Counted from the stretch's first letter, positions 21,501 through 34,139 are shown. The stretch: 64,000 bases of DNA from Muraenolepis orangiensis (GCA_027704905.1 CM051001.1:21274110-21338109), one strand, 5' to 3'. Program-made: numbers and translations. The notes: generated by a model not told the origin, from the sequence alone.

Positions 21501-24500
21501 AGAGGAACGTGCACCATCATTATGTACCCAATACTGAGAGGGAGAAGCCTCGATAGAGGGCAAGAAGTCCTTCGCTCCTGTAGACGCTGCCGAGGGTGTG
21601 CAGGACCCCCGCGTACGAGGGCTCCCTGCAGTTCTGCACTATGAGACGGGTCTCCGCCACCTCCAGGGGGTAAGTGGCCAGGGCGGCGGCGATGCCGGCC
21701 ATTCCTCCGGCGAAAATGGCCCTCCACTGGGTAATGAAGCCCAGCTCGTCCATGTGAAGGTGAACTATCCTAGACACACAGAAACCACCTGGGGTGAGAA
21801 TCAGCAATACGGATACAACACCTTGATACAATAAATACATTTAATAATTCAATATTGTCAACCTATATTCAATATAAATCCACTTTGCAGCGTGTCTAAC
21901 ATTATTTATCGTATTCATAGGAATATTTGTCTGAGTCAAAGCAATAACTTCATTTGTTTTGAATATTTTCTGTAAAGCTAATATTATTTTATTATTATTA
22001 TTCCCGCTGCTTTTTCAGATGTGCACTCTTTTTTCCCCTCACACTCCTAGGGCTGCAAGAAGAGGTGGTGGTACTGGTCTGCTGATTTCCCGCGACATAC
22101 TCCCGTTTCCATTCCACAGTTCTGCCCCTCTTCCTTTGAAATTCATGCCTTCACCATTTAATCTCAAGTCAAGCTCAAACTCGTCGTTTATCATCCACCC
22201 GGCCCTGCTGGTGACTTCTTGGAGGAGCTTGACATGCTTGTCTCCCACTTCCCTGAAGATGGTTCTAGACATATCCTTCTTGGCGACTTCAACATCTTGA
22301 CTGAGAAGCTGGACCCTCTTTTCTCTTTCCTCGCCTCCTTCGACCTTTCCCACCGTCCATCTTCTCCGACCCACAGGGCGGGCAACCAGCTGGTGCTGAT
22401 CTTCACCAGACACTGCGATACAGTAAACCTTTCAGTCACTCCTCTCTACATTTCTGACCACTACTTCATATCCTTATCCCTCACCCTCTCTTCTCCCCCC
22501 CCCCCTCACACTCTCCCCCTACCCATGTGGGGTCGTCCCGCCGCAATCTCCGCTCACTCTCCCCTGCTGATCTCTCCTCTTCTGTTCTCTCTGCCCTCCC
22601 TGCTCCTGATTCTCCTCCCTGTTCTATCCCCTGATTCTGCCACTGACATTCTTCTCTCTACCCCGTCCTCCTCTCTGGACCCTCTCTGTCCTCTCACCTC
22701 CAGGTCTGCACGTCCAACTCCACATGCCCCCTGGTTGTCTGACTAAGTCCGTACGGCGAGACGGAGCCTCAGAGGCCTCTGGGGTTTTGCCTTTCCTCTG
22801 GGGTTTGCCTTTCTTTCACCTGCGCTACGCAGGTGAAAGAAAGGCAAAACCCCAGAGGACCATTTTCAAGCGCTCCTGTCAAACTTCTCCTCGTCTCTTT
22901 CAGCTGCCAAAGCTGCCTTCTACTGTTTCAAAATTCAAAGCACAGCATCTAACCCTCAGAAGACTTTTTGAAACTTTTTCCTCCTTCCTCCACCCACCGC
23001 CTCCCTGCCTACTTGCTGATGCCGTTTGCACCACCCACCCCACACCCTTTTTTTCTTCCCTTTCCACAGATGATGTTCTTCACCTTGTCGCATCCAGCCT
23101 CCCTACCACATGCTGGATCCAGTTCCCTCCCCTCTCCCCGTCTACTACTGCGCCTGAACTCAGTGACACTTCCTGACACACGTCATGATACTCCTGGACC
23201 TGTCTGCGGCATTCGACACTGTGAACCTCCACATTCTCCTCTCCACCCCTGAGGGGACGGTTGTCTTGGGCTCTGCTCTCGCCTTGTTTGCACTTGTGGC
23301 ACTGAGAGGGTCTGTGTCAGAACCACGCAGACTGACAACTTGGGTTCCACAAGGATTGGTCCTCTCTTCTCCCTCTACACAACGTCTCTTGGTTCCATTA
23401 TCCCCTCCAATGATTTCTCCTACACACACACACAGTGCCTGGCAGACATCTCAGGGTAGAAGAGGATGCACCACCTAAAGCTCAACCTGGAAAAAGACTG
23501 AGATAGTGTTCTTCTCAGCAAAGGGCTGTCCTGGCTGTCACCATTGATGATGCTGTGGTGACACCTACTCGGACTGAAAGAGTCTGGGTGTGACCCTGGA
23601 CGACCAACTAGTCGTTCTCGGCAAACATTGCCGAATATAATGCATGCGGGGTGATAATGCATGCGGGAATATAATGCACTTTTGACCTTGTGAAGTTGTT
23701 CCCTATCCCTGTTGAATGCACTATTGTAAGTCACTTAGCACAAAAGTGTCTGCTAAATGACTAATGTAATAGAAATATTTGTCTGAGTCAAAGTAATAAC
23801 TTTATTGGTTTTGAATATTTTCTGTTTTATCTTCTCATGTAAAAAGCATATATTATTTAGAATCTTCCCGTCTATCTTTCATTTTCAATCTATGTCCATG
23901 TAGTCAAATGATTGCTGAAGTCTACTCGCGTCAACTCTTACTGCATAATATAACTATCTAAACACATGTTTCAACCAATCACAGCCTTTCCGTCCTGGAA
24001 CATCTTGTCCAGTACATTTCCTTGTGTTGGTTGGTGGAACAGTATATACATGAACACTTGAAGTGCGACTTGCATTAGTTTCCAATCATAAATACGATAA
24101 CGTTTATCTTTAACCCAACATAAGCTGCCCTCACGTGTTATTAAACATGTTGTTTGACATTTTTTGCGGTTTAGTGACACCCAGATGTTTCGTCTGGTGA
24201 CGTCACAACACCAGCTGAGGGAACAGAGCGATTTGATTGGACAAGAAGAGGGCGGTGGTGACGTCTCCACGCAGACTGAGAGAACAGGGCGATTTGATTG
24301 GACAAGAGGGGAAGGCGTCGCCTTGGATGTTAAATAAGGAAGTGTAACGCGTGAATAGCTTGTGGCGATAAATCAACCACATACAAAGTCCATATATATA
24401 TATATATATATATGTTCTCCATGTGTCAAAACAACGCATACGAACTCATAAAGAAATATATATATATATATATTTATAATGAGAAAGATGCCCACCTATC

Positions 24501-24910
24501 AGTGTATGCATGCCTGGTTGGGGTCATATCAAGTTGGTGTTTACGTTAGCAAAATTGTTAGCCTTTTACAGCCGTTACAAAACACAGCAGAGGTGATATC
24601 GACTAATATTGATCGATACAATTGATTAAATCACTTACTTCTTGTACGCTGTCAGGTGAACAGCGCTGTAAGGGAACAGTCGGAGACAGGAAACGAGGTT
24701 TCCTTTCCAAAACCCTCGAAATCCTTCGTTGCGGTAGACCAGGAGAAAACTTTGCCAAAAACCTCTCTTGCAATGAAAAGTCCCCACTTGACTTTTGATT
24801 TTTAGAACTTCCAGCGGAGACGTGACCGATTTACTAATAATACCCGCAAAACCGACACACGAAAAGCTTTGGGAACTTGTCAGCCTGTCGTCCTTTTTAA
24901 TTGTTGCCAT
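17166..24910 (-). CDS. slc25a43: Mitochondrial carrier SLC25A43
   Basis: Exons on the minus strand: 24639-24910, 21528-21769, 20865-21037, 17943-18077, 17166-17375, giving 343 residues (human protein 341). It starts MATIKKDDRLTSSQ and ends in KDRW. Three carrier repeats are present; the signatures are PLEVLK, PLEVAE and PFDTVKRKMQ. Stretches such as NLVSCLRLFPYSAVHLTAYKK and the C-terminal LSYTLAPGVDQSLGP match the SLC25A43 family well. The second signature has Glu where the family usually has Lys or Arg. SLC25A43 is an orphan carrier of the inner mitochondrial membrane; its substrate is not known to me. It lies tandem with and upstream of slc25a5. Two antisense LINE wrecks sit in introns 1 (exon1-exon2) and 3 (exon3-exon4). 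Confidence 0.93.
18330..18503. repeat. Two (TA)n tracts with a duplicated flank
   Basis: (TA)n tracts at about 18330-18391 and 18459-18503 are separated and followed by copies of the phrase AAATGCTATGATTTGATATA, so the TA tract and its border have been duplicated locally. They lie just 5' of the LINE fragment. Confidence 0.85.
18535..19830 (+). mobile_element. L2-like LINE, degenerate reverse transcriptase and 3' tail
   Basis: Plus-strand frames give RT pieces in order: KPTLDPSKVKSYRPVSLLP, ETALLAVTESLHAARANS, then GPLLFSLYTTSLGSVI and the catalytic-type box CYADDTQLILSF (near 19055-19090), broken by frameshifts and stops. The end (about 19770-19830) reads GTAAGTCGCTTTGGACAAA and CGTCTGCTAAATGACTAATG, the fish L2 tail. 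The copy is 5'-truncated and dead, and lies antisense in an intron of slc25a43. Confidence 0.85.
22000..23775 (+). mobile_element. L2-like LINE, endonuclease and RT remnants with internal deletions
   Basis: The frame at 22219-22520 reads HILLGDFNILTEKLDPLF and later VTPLYISDHYFISLSL, typical of the apurinic-type endonuclease of L2 elements (GDFN and the SDH box). RT remnants follow at 23180-23420, and repeat the sequence of the copy at 18.9 kb (for example the segment near 23460-23600). The tail at 23725-23765 ends TGTCTGCTAAATGACTAATG. It is broken by frameshifts and by the foldback at 22795-22858. It lies antisense in the first intron of slc25a43. Confidence 0.83.
22795..22858. repeat. Near-perfect 30-bp inverted repeat with 3-base loop
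   Basis: The left arm (22795-22824) and right arm (22828-22858) are reverse complements apart from one extra T/A pair, with CTA as the loop. An additional partial copy of the left arm (CTCTGGGGTTTTGCCTTTC) lies just upstream at about 22779. The arms interrupt the LINE sequence. Confidence 0.92.
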
Positions 24911-25558
24911 TATGAATCGGGGCCGAGGACGGCTTTATCCCCGAAAGAATTGAATTAGCATTGGGGAGCCTTGAAAACCAAGTTGTTGGCCTAAATATAG
25001 ACTAAGAAAGTATCCTCCTTCCTCCCACAGCCAGTAGTGTTGTTCGCCAACCACTGCACACTAGCCGGGGAATCGCCAAAGGCTTTGTAATTCCACAAGA
25101 GACCGCCAGAGGGGGCTGTCGTCTCCAACGTGTAGGCAACGTGTTTTCACGACGATAGGTGGCGCAAGGCTCAAGCTTTTTGATTGGGATTGAAGGACAA
25201 GCGACACATCACTAATGTTGGGGGTCGTTTTGTTCAGGGTCAAAAGATCTCATTTACAGTTACATTTACTGTCATTTAATTTACAGTAATTTAAGATAGC
25301 TATGCAACAACCATGCAAACATGCAAACAATTTGTATTTTTTTTAAATTGTATTAATCATAGCTTTTCATCATTATGGATGACTGATCATCAATATTAAT
25401 ATTGCGTTTACCCATCATCACATTACATGAATTGAGCCATAATTCACAGTTTTTTTTCACTGTATTCATTAGAGTAATATTTTCATCCCTGTCTGGTTTT
25501 CCACTATTCGTTTTTCTCCCTGCAGAGAGAACCCCCTCCCCCTTTTGTGCAGTCATTG
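24911..25558. other. Promoter-side flank of slc25a43
   Basis: This includes the presumed 5' UTR and promoter of the minus-strand slc25a43. No TATA box was recognised. An AT-rich segment follows from about 25250. No coding exon was seen. Confidence 0.45.
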
Positions 25559-25559
25559 C

Positions 25560-25599
25560 ACGCTCTCTCTCTCTCTCGCTCTCTCGCTCTCTCCCTCCC

Positions 25600-25634
<35 letters not shown>

Positions 25635-25691
25635 GCTCTCTCGCTCTCCCTCCCCCCCCTCTCTCTCTCTCTCTCTCTCTCGCTCTCCCTC

Positions 25692-25732
<41 letters not shown>

Positions 25733-25746
25733 CTCTCGCTCTCCCT

Positions 25747-25789
<43 letters not shown>

Positions 25790-25829
25790 CTCCCTCCCCC
25801 TCTCTGTCTCTCTCTCTCTCGCTCTCCCT

Positions 25830-25885
<56 letters not shown>

Positions 25886-25907
25886 TCTCCCTCTCCCTCT
25901 CTCTCTC
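25560..25907. repeat. Long polypyrimidine (CT/CCCT)n tract
   Basis: About 350 bases with almost only C and T on the plus strand, in a higher-order pattern: runs of (CT)n alternate with CGCTCTCC and CCCCC interruptions several times. Such mirror-like purine/pyrimidine DNA can form triplexes. Confidence 0.95.
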
Positions 25908-27751
25908 AGTAATCAGTCTTCACTTCATTCCTCTCACAGCTCTCTCAGCAATAATGATGAAGCATATTGTATGGACACGACAAGTCATTTAAATGGCACT
26001 TTCACAGAGGGGCCAAACGTTTTCAGAACTTGAAGGTCACATCGTGGTTATGACAACCAATAATAAATGAGGTCCATTTCAGATCTGGTGTTCTGGAGCC
26101 AATTGCACCAAATTGAGAGCCTGGGATATATATGCTAGCCACAAGTCCATAGAATAGCACTAGCATTACAGAAGGTAGAGTCACAACTGGAATCTGAAGC
26201 ATGAAGAATGTCACAGGGGGAAAAAAACAAGGCTTTTCTTTGCACCCAAGAGCAATAAAAGACTCGGGGCTTCCTTTGAAAAAGGCTTTGGAGAAAGATC
26301 TCCCTTTGATCTCACTGTCCCAGCGCATGTGGCCTCTCTCTCTCTCTCTCGATGCCAGATAGATAGTGGGAGTGTGGCTTTCTTTCAAGATAACTCGGGT
26401 GAGATGTGCGCTCAAATGCAACGTCTTATCAATATCCGCCCTGGCAGTGTCGCCCGGTCGTCCCCCCCTATACTAGGAGGTGTCCTATCGTCCTCCCCTG
26501 TCCTTCCTTTGTGTCTGTCATTGTTACCCCCCACCCCTCGCTATTTGTATAGAATGCAGATAGAGAACTGCCTTCTTCCTGTATGTATATTCGCCCCTGC
26601 CGTCTCCCTCTATGAGCACTTCCTCCACAGAGGCTAGTGCGGGAGCAGCCGACCTGTCTTCAGGGGGACCGGCACGCTGCTGCAGGTGTAGGCCGGCCGG
26701 GGCATTGTCATGCGGGGGGGGGGACGTCATGCGCAAATCCACCCTTGATCTTCCAATGCGAAGTGCTTGTGTGTCTGTGACATGGGGCTTTGGTTACAGC
26801 AGTGCAGTCACACAGCCAGTGAGGGGACAGACCATGGCATCGGGGGGGTCAACAGAGGGCGCCGGCGACCACGAAACACAGGCTACCCCTCCTCCACCTC
26901 CTCCTCCACCTCCTCCACCTCCTCCTCATACAATACAGGCTGGTGCCAGGCTCACAGACTGGTGCAATAAAATTCTCACCTCATTATCTGAGACAGCTAC
27001 ATCACAGCCTTGTGTTGGTGGGGGGGGGGGGGGGGGTGGAAGTGGAGAGTAGTGTCGGGGGAGGGGTGGGGGGGGGGGGGGTGGGAGGGGTGAGAGTAAG
27101 CCATTGAATGAGTGGGAGAACAGAGCTGATTCATTCATGTGTCTGTGTTGACACCTTTAAGGCCAGCGAAGCTGGAGCCACACTGCAACACTCTTCTCAG
27201 GACCACTTTACAGGAAGGGGAGGTCCAACAGAAGCCAGATTTTTTTCTTCTTTTTCTAATGAATTGTTCCTATGATGGGCTAACTGTGAAAATGTTCGTA
27301 GGGGTTGTTAGAAAAGGGTTAACATAACTTTGCACCTCATTACAATCAATAGACTTCTTGGGGAGATAATATTAACTAATCCCGACGCAAAGTCTTTAAA
27401 AGTCCTTGATGGACCTGCACATTGTATTTCTTTTAAAGTTGAGGGGGAAAATGGCACACTACTTTTCTCTTGCTTGATTGCATGCATCCACCACAAGATA
27501 CGCTTGGGAGTATGTCATACATTAATTATGATCACACATGTCACAATGTGTTAGGAATACATTTAGATGTTGCTCAATAAAGTTGTATTAGAAAAAAAAT
27601 CATACACAATCATACATATATCTTTTAGAAAAAGATTAATAACAGGGTCAGAGGGTTAGGCATTAAGTCTTAAATCACTTGTTTTGTTTCATCTAAGGCT
27701 TGATGTGTTTCAATGAGGTAGAGGAAACAAGGATCTATTGGTGGTGTGTGT

Positions 27752-27782
<31 letters not shown>

Positions 27783-29215
27783 GGGGGTTAAGGAGAACTG
27801 AGAGGCTCTAGGCTTTGGGCAGCTGGTGCGTCGTCCCCTTATCTGCCCTGTGTACGGCCAATAAATCAATATCAAATCTAAGGAAACAGGAAGCCAGATG
27901 GCCTCCCCAGTCAAACCCAGTGCCTACAGGTCAGAGCCCTCCAGAGTCTCCCTAGCTACTGTACCTCTGGCGCTCGTGGCCCCGGCCCTTTGAAGGCATA
28001 CACATGTAAGAGGGACGCCATGAATGACTAAAGGGGACAAATAAGCTGTTACGACTGTGGCCAAATCATTGTTTGTGTTTCCATCCACATCAAAGGCCCC
28101 GCTGTGTTTGATATGCAGCCCCCCCCCCCACCTCTGAAACCTCCCCACACCTTGATCCATGCCACATACAGGTAAAGGGGAGGGGTTAAGTCCATTGAGA
28201 AGAGAGGTGGTGGATTGGGTGGAGGGTGGAGGGGGCGGGGGGGGGGGGGAGAGTCTTGCGGCCTCTCCTCAGCCCTGCCTCCGGGGCGGTTGACCCAGAC
28301 GAGGGATCTGGTGATGTCTCACGAGAGCAATGGCCCCCCCCCCGCTGCACTCACTCAGTCACTAGACGCTTAATTTATTGCTGCAGCCCATTTATTTCAC
28401 TTGTTTCTGTTGGTTTGTTTGTTTGTTACATTTTTAACCTTTGACGAACATTCACACGGATTGGCGAACGTGCTCTAGACACACACACCCACAAACCATA
28501 ACCATTACCGTGCTTCACCTTAGGCCGGTAAAACAATTAGAGAGAGAAACCACAGCAGCAGGAACGGAGGAGACAGCTCCCATCCAATAGGGTTAATGAG
28601 GTCACCTAGGTAAAGACGTCCAAAGACGACCCCGTTTGGATTTCTGCGTAGGCCAGAGGGGTCGGGTTAAACAGTAGTTTGATTGAATGGCTGTTCACAG
28701 GCCGGTGTGAAATGCCGGCTCTATTGCAATGTGGGGGCCCCGAAAAGAGGAGGAGGAGGGGGGCTCAGGTCTTTGTGTGGCCTGTAGTCTGAGTGCGGCC
28801 CCCATTGTTAGTGTCCACACACAACCCCCCCCCCTCCCCACTCCCCCCGCCCCATCCCAGACTCTCTCCCTTCTCCTCCTTTGTCTCGAGCAGCTCGACC
28901 ATTTCCCTTAACACAGGTCAGGGGAGGGTCGTGACTTTGGACACTGGTCCTCCCTGTCTGTCTCCCTGTTTCTGCAAACTCATAAAATGCGAGCGAGACA
29001 GATGTGCACTGTTGTCATGTACCGGCGAGACGGTCTGCGGTGGCAGGAAAGATATGATGGAGGCGGCCACGGCCTTCCGGAGAGAGCGTGGATAAATCAG
29101 GCTGCGGCACGCTTCCACACTACATCAACATCACCGTTCATCACTTTTATTGATGCTGCACGTTGATACACGCGTGATTCATGGGTTACTGTGGGAAAAG
29201 TGATATGGCTGAAGT
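25908..29215. other. Intergenic stretch without recognisable genes
   Basis: The stretch is moderately GC-rich, with G-runs at 27020-27036, 27068-27081, 27766-27787 and 28237-28249 and a (CTC/CAC)n-like segment near 26886-26930. Open frames here encode only low-complexity or unrecognisable peptides. The block 27140-27560 is free of simple repeats and could be tested for conservation. Confidence 0.5.
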
Positions 29216-29221
29216 ATGACT

Positions 29222-29470
29222 TTTTACCTGCTTTACTAGCGTCCTACAAAGTACATGGTTTGGTTAGTTAGATATTGTTCTATTGTTTGCCAACTTATTG
29301 TACTTTTACCTAAGCACTGGTTCTGTACTTGGAGACTTGTTAGGAATGAAATGCACTTTTGACTTCTGGTGACGAGTTGTTTTCTTACCTACCTTTGTTG
29401 AACGCACTATTTTAAGTCGCTTTGGACAAAAGCGTCTGTTAAATGACCGTAATGTAATGTAATGTAAAGT
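29222..29470 (+). mobile_element. 3' terminal fragment of an L2-like LINE
   Basis: The segment repeats the 3' part of the 19.6-19.8 kb copy: TTGTTTGCCAACTTATTGTA, TTACCTAAGCACTGG, and the tail AAGTCGCTTTGGACAAAAGC followed by (AATGT)n. Only the UTR/tail is present. Confidence 0.85.
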
Positions 29471-29609
29471 ACAAGGAATTTTGGTAAATTTCCAGATTTA
29501 ATCATCACGGGAAACATTCATATTGCAAAGGCAAGGGAGGAACAAATGGTTAAATCCGAATAACGTCAAAAGCACCAGGATATTGGAGGTTAGTAAAGTG
29601 GGGTTGACC

Positions 29610-29710
29610 CCTTATGTCCGCAGCCTTACCTGTGGGCATCCTTGAGACGCATAACCCCTGCGTAACCCCTACCTGCTGCTGATAGAGAGATGACATCTGC
29701 ACCTGAACAG
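29610..29710 (+). repeat. SINE core fragment
   Basis: The phrase ACCTGTGGGCATCCTTGAG followed by AACCCCTACCTGCTGCTGA matches the conserved core shared by fish V-SINE/HE1-like elements. No tRNA head is visible in this copy. Confidence 0.55.
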
Positions 29711-30068
29711 AATCAGAATCCAAAATGCCTTTGTTGTCAATGTACAAGTACACCGAAATTGTGCAGCAATCCTCACGGTCACTCTTTACAAAAGGCAATT
29801 GAAAAATATAAATTATTTAAAAATATATACTATATAACAATAAACTTATATAAATAAAAAATATAAATAAACAGGTTTAAAATTCTCATTTAAAATTGTT
29901 ACATATTGCAACACAGGAGTTTCTCAGTCAAATGACTCAATAGTAATTATATATTGTCTCCTTGCTGGGATGAATCAAGTACCATATTGTCTCATCATAA
30001 TAACAACCACAATAACAACAACAATCTATAACTTCAGCCTGAGCTATGCAGCTGGACAGGGTCAGGAC

Positions 30069-30231
<163 letters not shown>

Positions 30232-30565
30232 TGCCTTATCGTGACCTGGCCTTCATGCAGATAAGAGGAGGAACCATAGGGCCATAAGGAGCAGCGTGCA
30301 CAGCGGGGGGAGGGGCCCACAGTGTGGGGAGGCCGAAGACGAGGTGGACAAGCGCGTTACCTGATAAGGATCACTGAGGGCTTTTGATCTGCGGGGGCTG
30401 CTGCAGGGGTGTCCTGCTGGGAGGACGAGCTCCACCACACGGCAGGTACAAACAAGCTGGCCCTTGAAGACGCTGGGCCCACACTCAGGGACAGGCAAAC
30501 AAATACACAAAGGATAGCGGTGAGGCTCTGGTAATATGTAGTGGAGCATGGTCCTGCATGGACTA

Positions 30566-30892
<327 letters not shown>

Positions 30893-31254
30893 CACACTAT
30901 TCTCCTTTGAAGCAATTTTTTGGAAAGCAGAGGAGGGGGTTGTTGGGGGGGGGGGTGTGTGACTGCTCCTTTAGCATTTTCATGGATTCACCCCATGTGG
31001 AGGAGGCCAGACAGAGCCTGGGGCTCGAGTACAAGCCCTGGCCTGAGCCACATACCTCTGTGTCTGACCCGGGAGGATGAAGGCAGCGTAGCCTCCAGTG
31101 ACCAGGGAGGATAGTAGTTAGTGTGCCCTTGCGTTTCCCCTCAGCGACATTTGGGTTGCAGAGTGGATATTTATTATGCCTTATTAGAACATCTGCACAA
31201 TTCACCATATGTATATACCATCCATCAGTCACTTTAGTGTTATTTGTTTTGTAC

Positions 31255-31425
31255 ACAGCATTGCTACAGTATAGCGTTGTTTATAGTATATAGTATAGTA
31301 CATAGTATAGGATATAGTGTTGTTCATAGTATATAGTATAGCATATCATAGGTACTATATAGTGTTGTTTATAGTATAGTATTGTATTGTATATAGTATA
31401 TAGTATAGTATTGTTGTAGGAAATT
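31255..31425. repeat. ATAGTATATAGTATAG-type minisatellite
   Basis: Degenerate units of about 15 bases (TATAGTATATAGTATAG, GTTGTTTATAGTAT) repeat for about 170 bases. The sequence just after (GTAAGCATTTCATTATACTTG and an AAATAAA end) resembles the 3' end of an interspersed fish element. Confidence 0.75.
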
Positions 31426-31762
31426 CATACTGCCGGAGGGAATGGGGAGTAAGCATTTCATTATACTTGTTGCAAATGGCAAATAAAATATCAATATTCA
31501 ATATTGCATAGTCCTGCATTCATGCATGTGTTTATGGGGATGTTGTGTATGAGTGTGTGTTTAGGAAGCACGGCTCTGACAGCTGTCGTCGGGTAGATCC
31601 CCGATTGTTGAAATCGCTGAACTGTTTTGTGCCACTGATTTCCCTTTTTTTGCTCTGGCAAATACCTGCTGTCACACAGTTGATAGAAGAAAATAGAGAA
31701 TAGATAGAAGAAAATAATCCTGATAAACTACCATTTGGTTACTGTCTACCCATACTCCATTT

Positions 31763-31794
31763 CACGCACACACACACACACACAAGCAATTTGT

Positions 31795-31829
<35 letters not shown>
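31763..31829. repeat. Adjacent (CA)n and (TG)n tracts
   Basis: (CA)n at 31764-31783 and (TG)n at 31797-31828 are oppositely oriented and about 13 bases apart, so they form a hairpin-capable pair. Confidence 0.9.
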
Positions 31830-31831
<2 letters not shown>

Positions 31832-32012
31832 CGAGGACATCAAAGGAACTCTGGGAGTGAGAGTCCATCTGGCCTGGTGGTGCGAGGTTCTCTCCTCTCT
31901 CTGTCTCCAAAGGATCTTGTTTGTGTAGAGGATGTTTACTGATCCCAGGAGAGACAAACAGCGTCTTTTTCTGTTTGTAGGCACCCTGCCCCAAACAGAG
32001 GGTTTTTTTTCC

Positions 32013-32055
32013 TTCTTTTTCTTCTTCTTCTTCTTCTTCTTCTTCTTCTTCTTCT
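32013..32055. repeat. (TTC)n trinucleotide repeat
   Basis: About fourteen TTC units occur on the plus strand (GAA on the minus strand). Confidence 0.95.
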
Positions 32056-32943
32056 GCGGTTCGTACACGAGAAAGGGAGAGCCCGAGAGCAGGACGTGAG
32101 AGGAGGATGTGTCGTATTGTTGTCCAACGTTTACCCTTGTCGCCCACCCTCCTTTGCTTTTCCACACTTCTACACCGTTTCCCGTATGAGGGACCAGACT
32201 CGGTGACAACGCTGTGTAGAACTCAATTGGCATCACTCTTTAAAGTTCAGAATTAAGGCCTTTTACTAATGGTTTAGTCTCAGTGCAATCAGTACGGTGG
32301 ATGACACGTGATTTGTTTGATTTGGCATAAAAAAATAAACGCCACACCAATTTAGTTGTTTTGCTATTCCTGTCAGTATCCAGAAGAGTGACTTGATAAC
32401 TGTCCATGTACTGACACCTCTTTAAATGGATTGAATACATGTTGTAAACCACAAGGTGTCACTCTTACTCACCACTAATGTTAGACCTAGGGGCAAAAAA
32501 AGAAGAAAAAAAAGCGAAAACCTTATTATTCCCCATTTTGCGACATATACTGCACGTTGTTACCCAGCTGATATTTAATATCACATTGGAATGGCTCCCA
32601 TGTCTAACATATGTCACGATCATGATATGACAACACTGGATTCATTGTTTTCACGTTTTTGAAGGTGTTAGGAGGATCAGGGGCGAAGACATTTGAGCTG
32701 ATCAGTTATCTCGATTCGTGTGTGTGTGTGCGTGTGTGTGTTAATGTTTGTTGTTTTTGAACAATGTGCCAACTGAAAGTGTAAAAAAAAAAAGAACACA
32801 ATGCAGACCTGTTTGTCCTTATGAGTTTAAACAATATTCAAATAAAACCCAAACATAAAACAACAATTTATTAACAACATGGTTTGACGGTACAAGTGGT
32901 ATAAATCACTACATGGTCCACATCTCCCCCTATGCCTTTTCCT

Positions 32944-33089
<146 letters not shown>

Positions 33090-33539
33090 TGTGACGTTTC
33101 CTTCCACGGCTGTAAATCATAGGGGAGCGTTAACAACACTGTAGCTTTATAGCACGCGCACTTCCCGTGCACCCTGCAGGGGGCCATGGTGCTTTAACAC
33201 TGTTCATCTGTCACTGGGGATCACATGGAGCCCCATGTCAAGTCACAGACTTAACATAGGGCTTTATTAGTGGGTGTCGATGGTTTAATCACTCGTCATG
33301 AAATGTGTCATTGACTAAGATGTCTCTGCAAATTAAACCCGGGGAAATCAAGCACATGATAGGCTAGTAGTAGACGTCCTGGTCGTAGGCTTACTGCATT
33401 ACAATTAGGCCTCCATCAGCGGTTTTTATTTATATTTATTTTAATAAAGTCATATTAGTCGTTACAAGGGATTATTTGACTCGGGTATATGGGCGGCTGT
33501 TACTTAATTTGAATGTTATGCCACCGTTCATTTAAATCT

Positions 33540-34095
33540 GCAGTTGTTAATATCCCTATTAAATTGTATTATGTGTGTAATAATGTACAATAACTTATTA
33601 TTTGAATACAGTCATGTTAGTTAGTTATAAGTCATTTTACATTGTTTAGGCATTTTAGGTTCATGCAAGTTTAGAATTGTTACTATCCCTGTTAAGTGTT
33701 ATTATTATTATGTGTGTAATAATGTACAATAACTTATTATTTGAATACAGTTATAAGTCATTTTTCATTGTTTAGGCATTTTAGGTTCATTCAAGTCTAG
33801 AATTGTTACTATCCCTGTTAAGTATTATTATGATTATTATGTGAGTAATAATGTATAATAACATACTATTTGAATACAGTTATAAGTCATTTTTCATTGT
33901 TTTAGCCATTTTAGGTTCATTCAAGTCTATACTTGTTACTATCCCTGTTAAGTATTATTATTAGTCATGTTAGTTAGTTCTAAGTAATTTTTCATTTTTT
34001 AGGTATTTTAGGTTCATTTCAAGTCTAGAATTCTCCCTGTTAAGTATTATTATTATTATTAGTATGTGTGTAATAATGTACAATAACTTAATAAT
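33540..34095. repeat. Tandem array, four to five units of about 130 bp
   Basis: Each unit contains TTGTTACTATCCCTGTTAAG, a (TTA)n segment, TGTGTAATAATGTACAATAA, TTTGAATACAG, TATAAGTCATTTTTCATTG and GGCATTTTAGGTTCATTCAA. Units begin near 33543, 33675, 33803, 33935 and 34030; the fourth lacks its middle part. The array ends about 50 bases before the GC-rich block taken as the lnx2b 5' exon. Confidence 0.9.
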
Positions 34096-34139
34096 AAAAG
34101 CTGATATATATAATACAACAACAACCACGTATACTATAG

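Noticed and set aside
25402..26033. Long Ser/Leu-rich open frames in the CT tract
   Set aside because: A pure product of (CT)n; all three frames stay open for the same reason.
26612..27052. Plus-strand frame rich in Ser, Gly and Pro
   Set aside because: Low-complexity translation running into poly-Pro from CTC/CAC repeats; no conserved motif.
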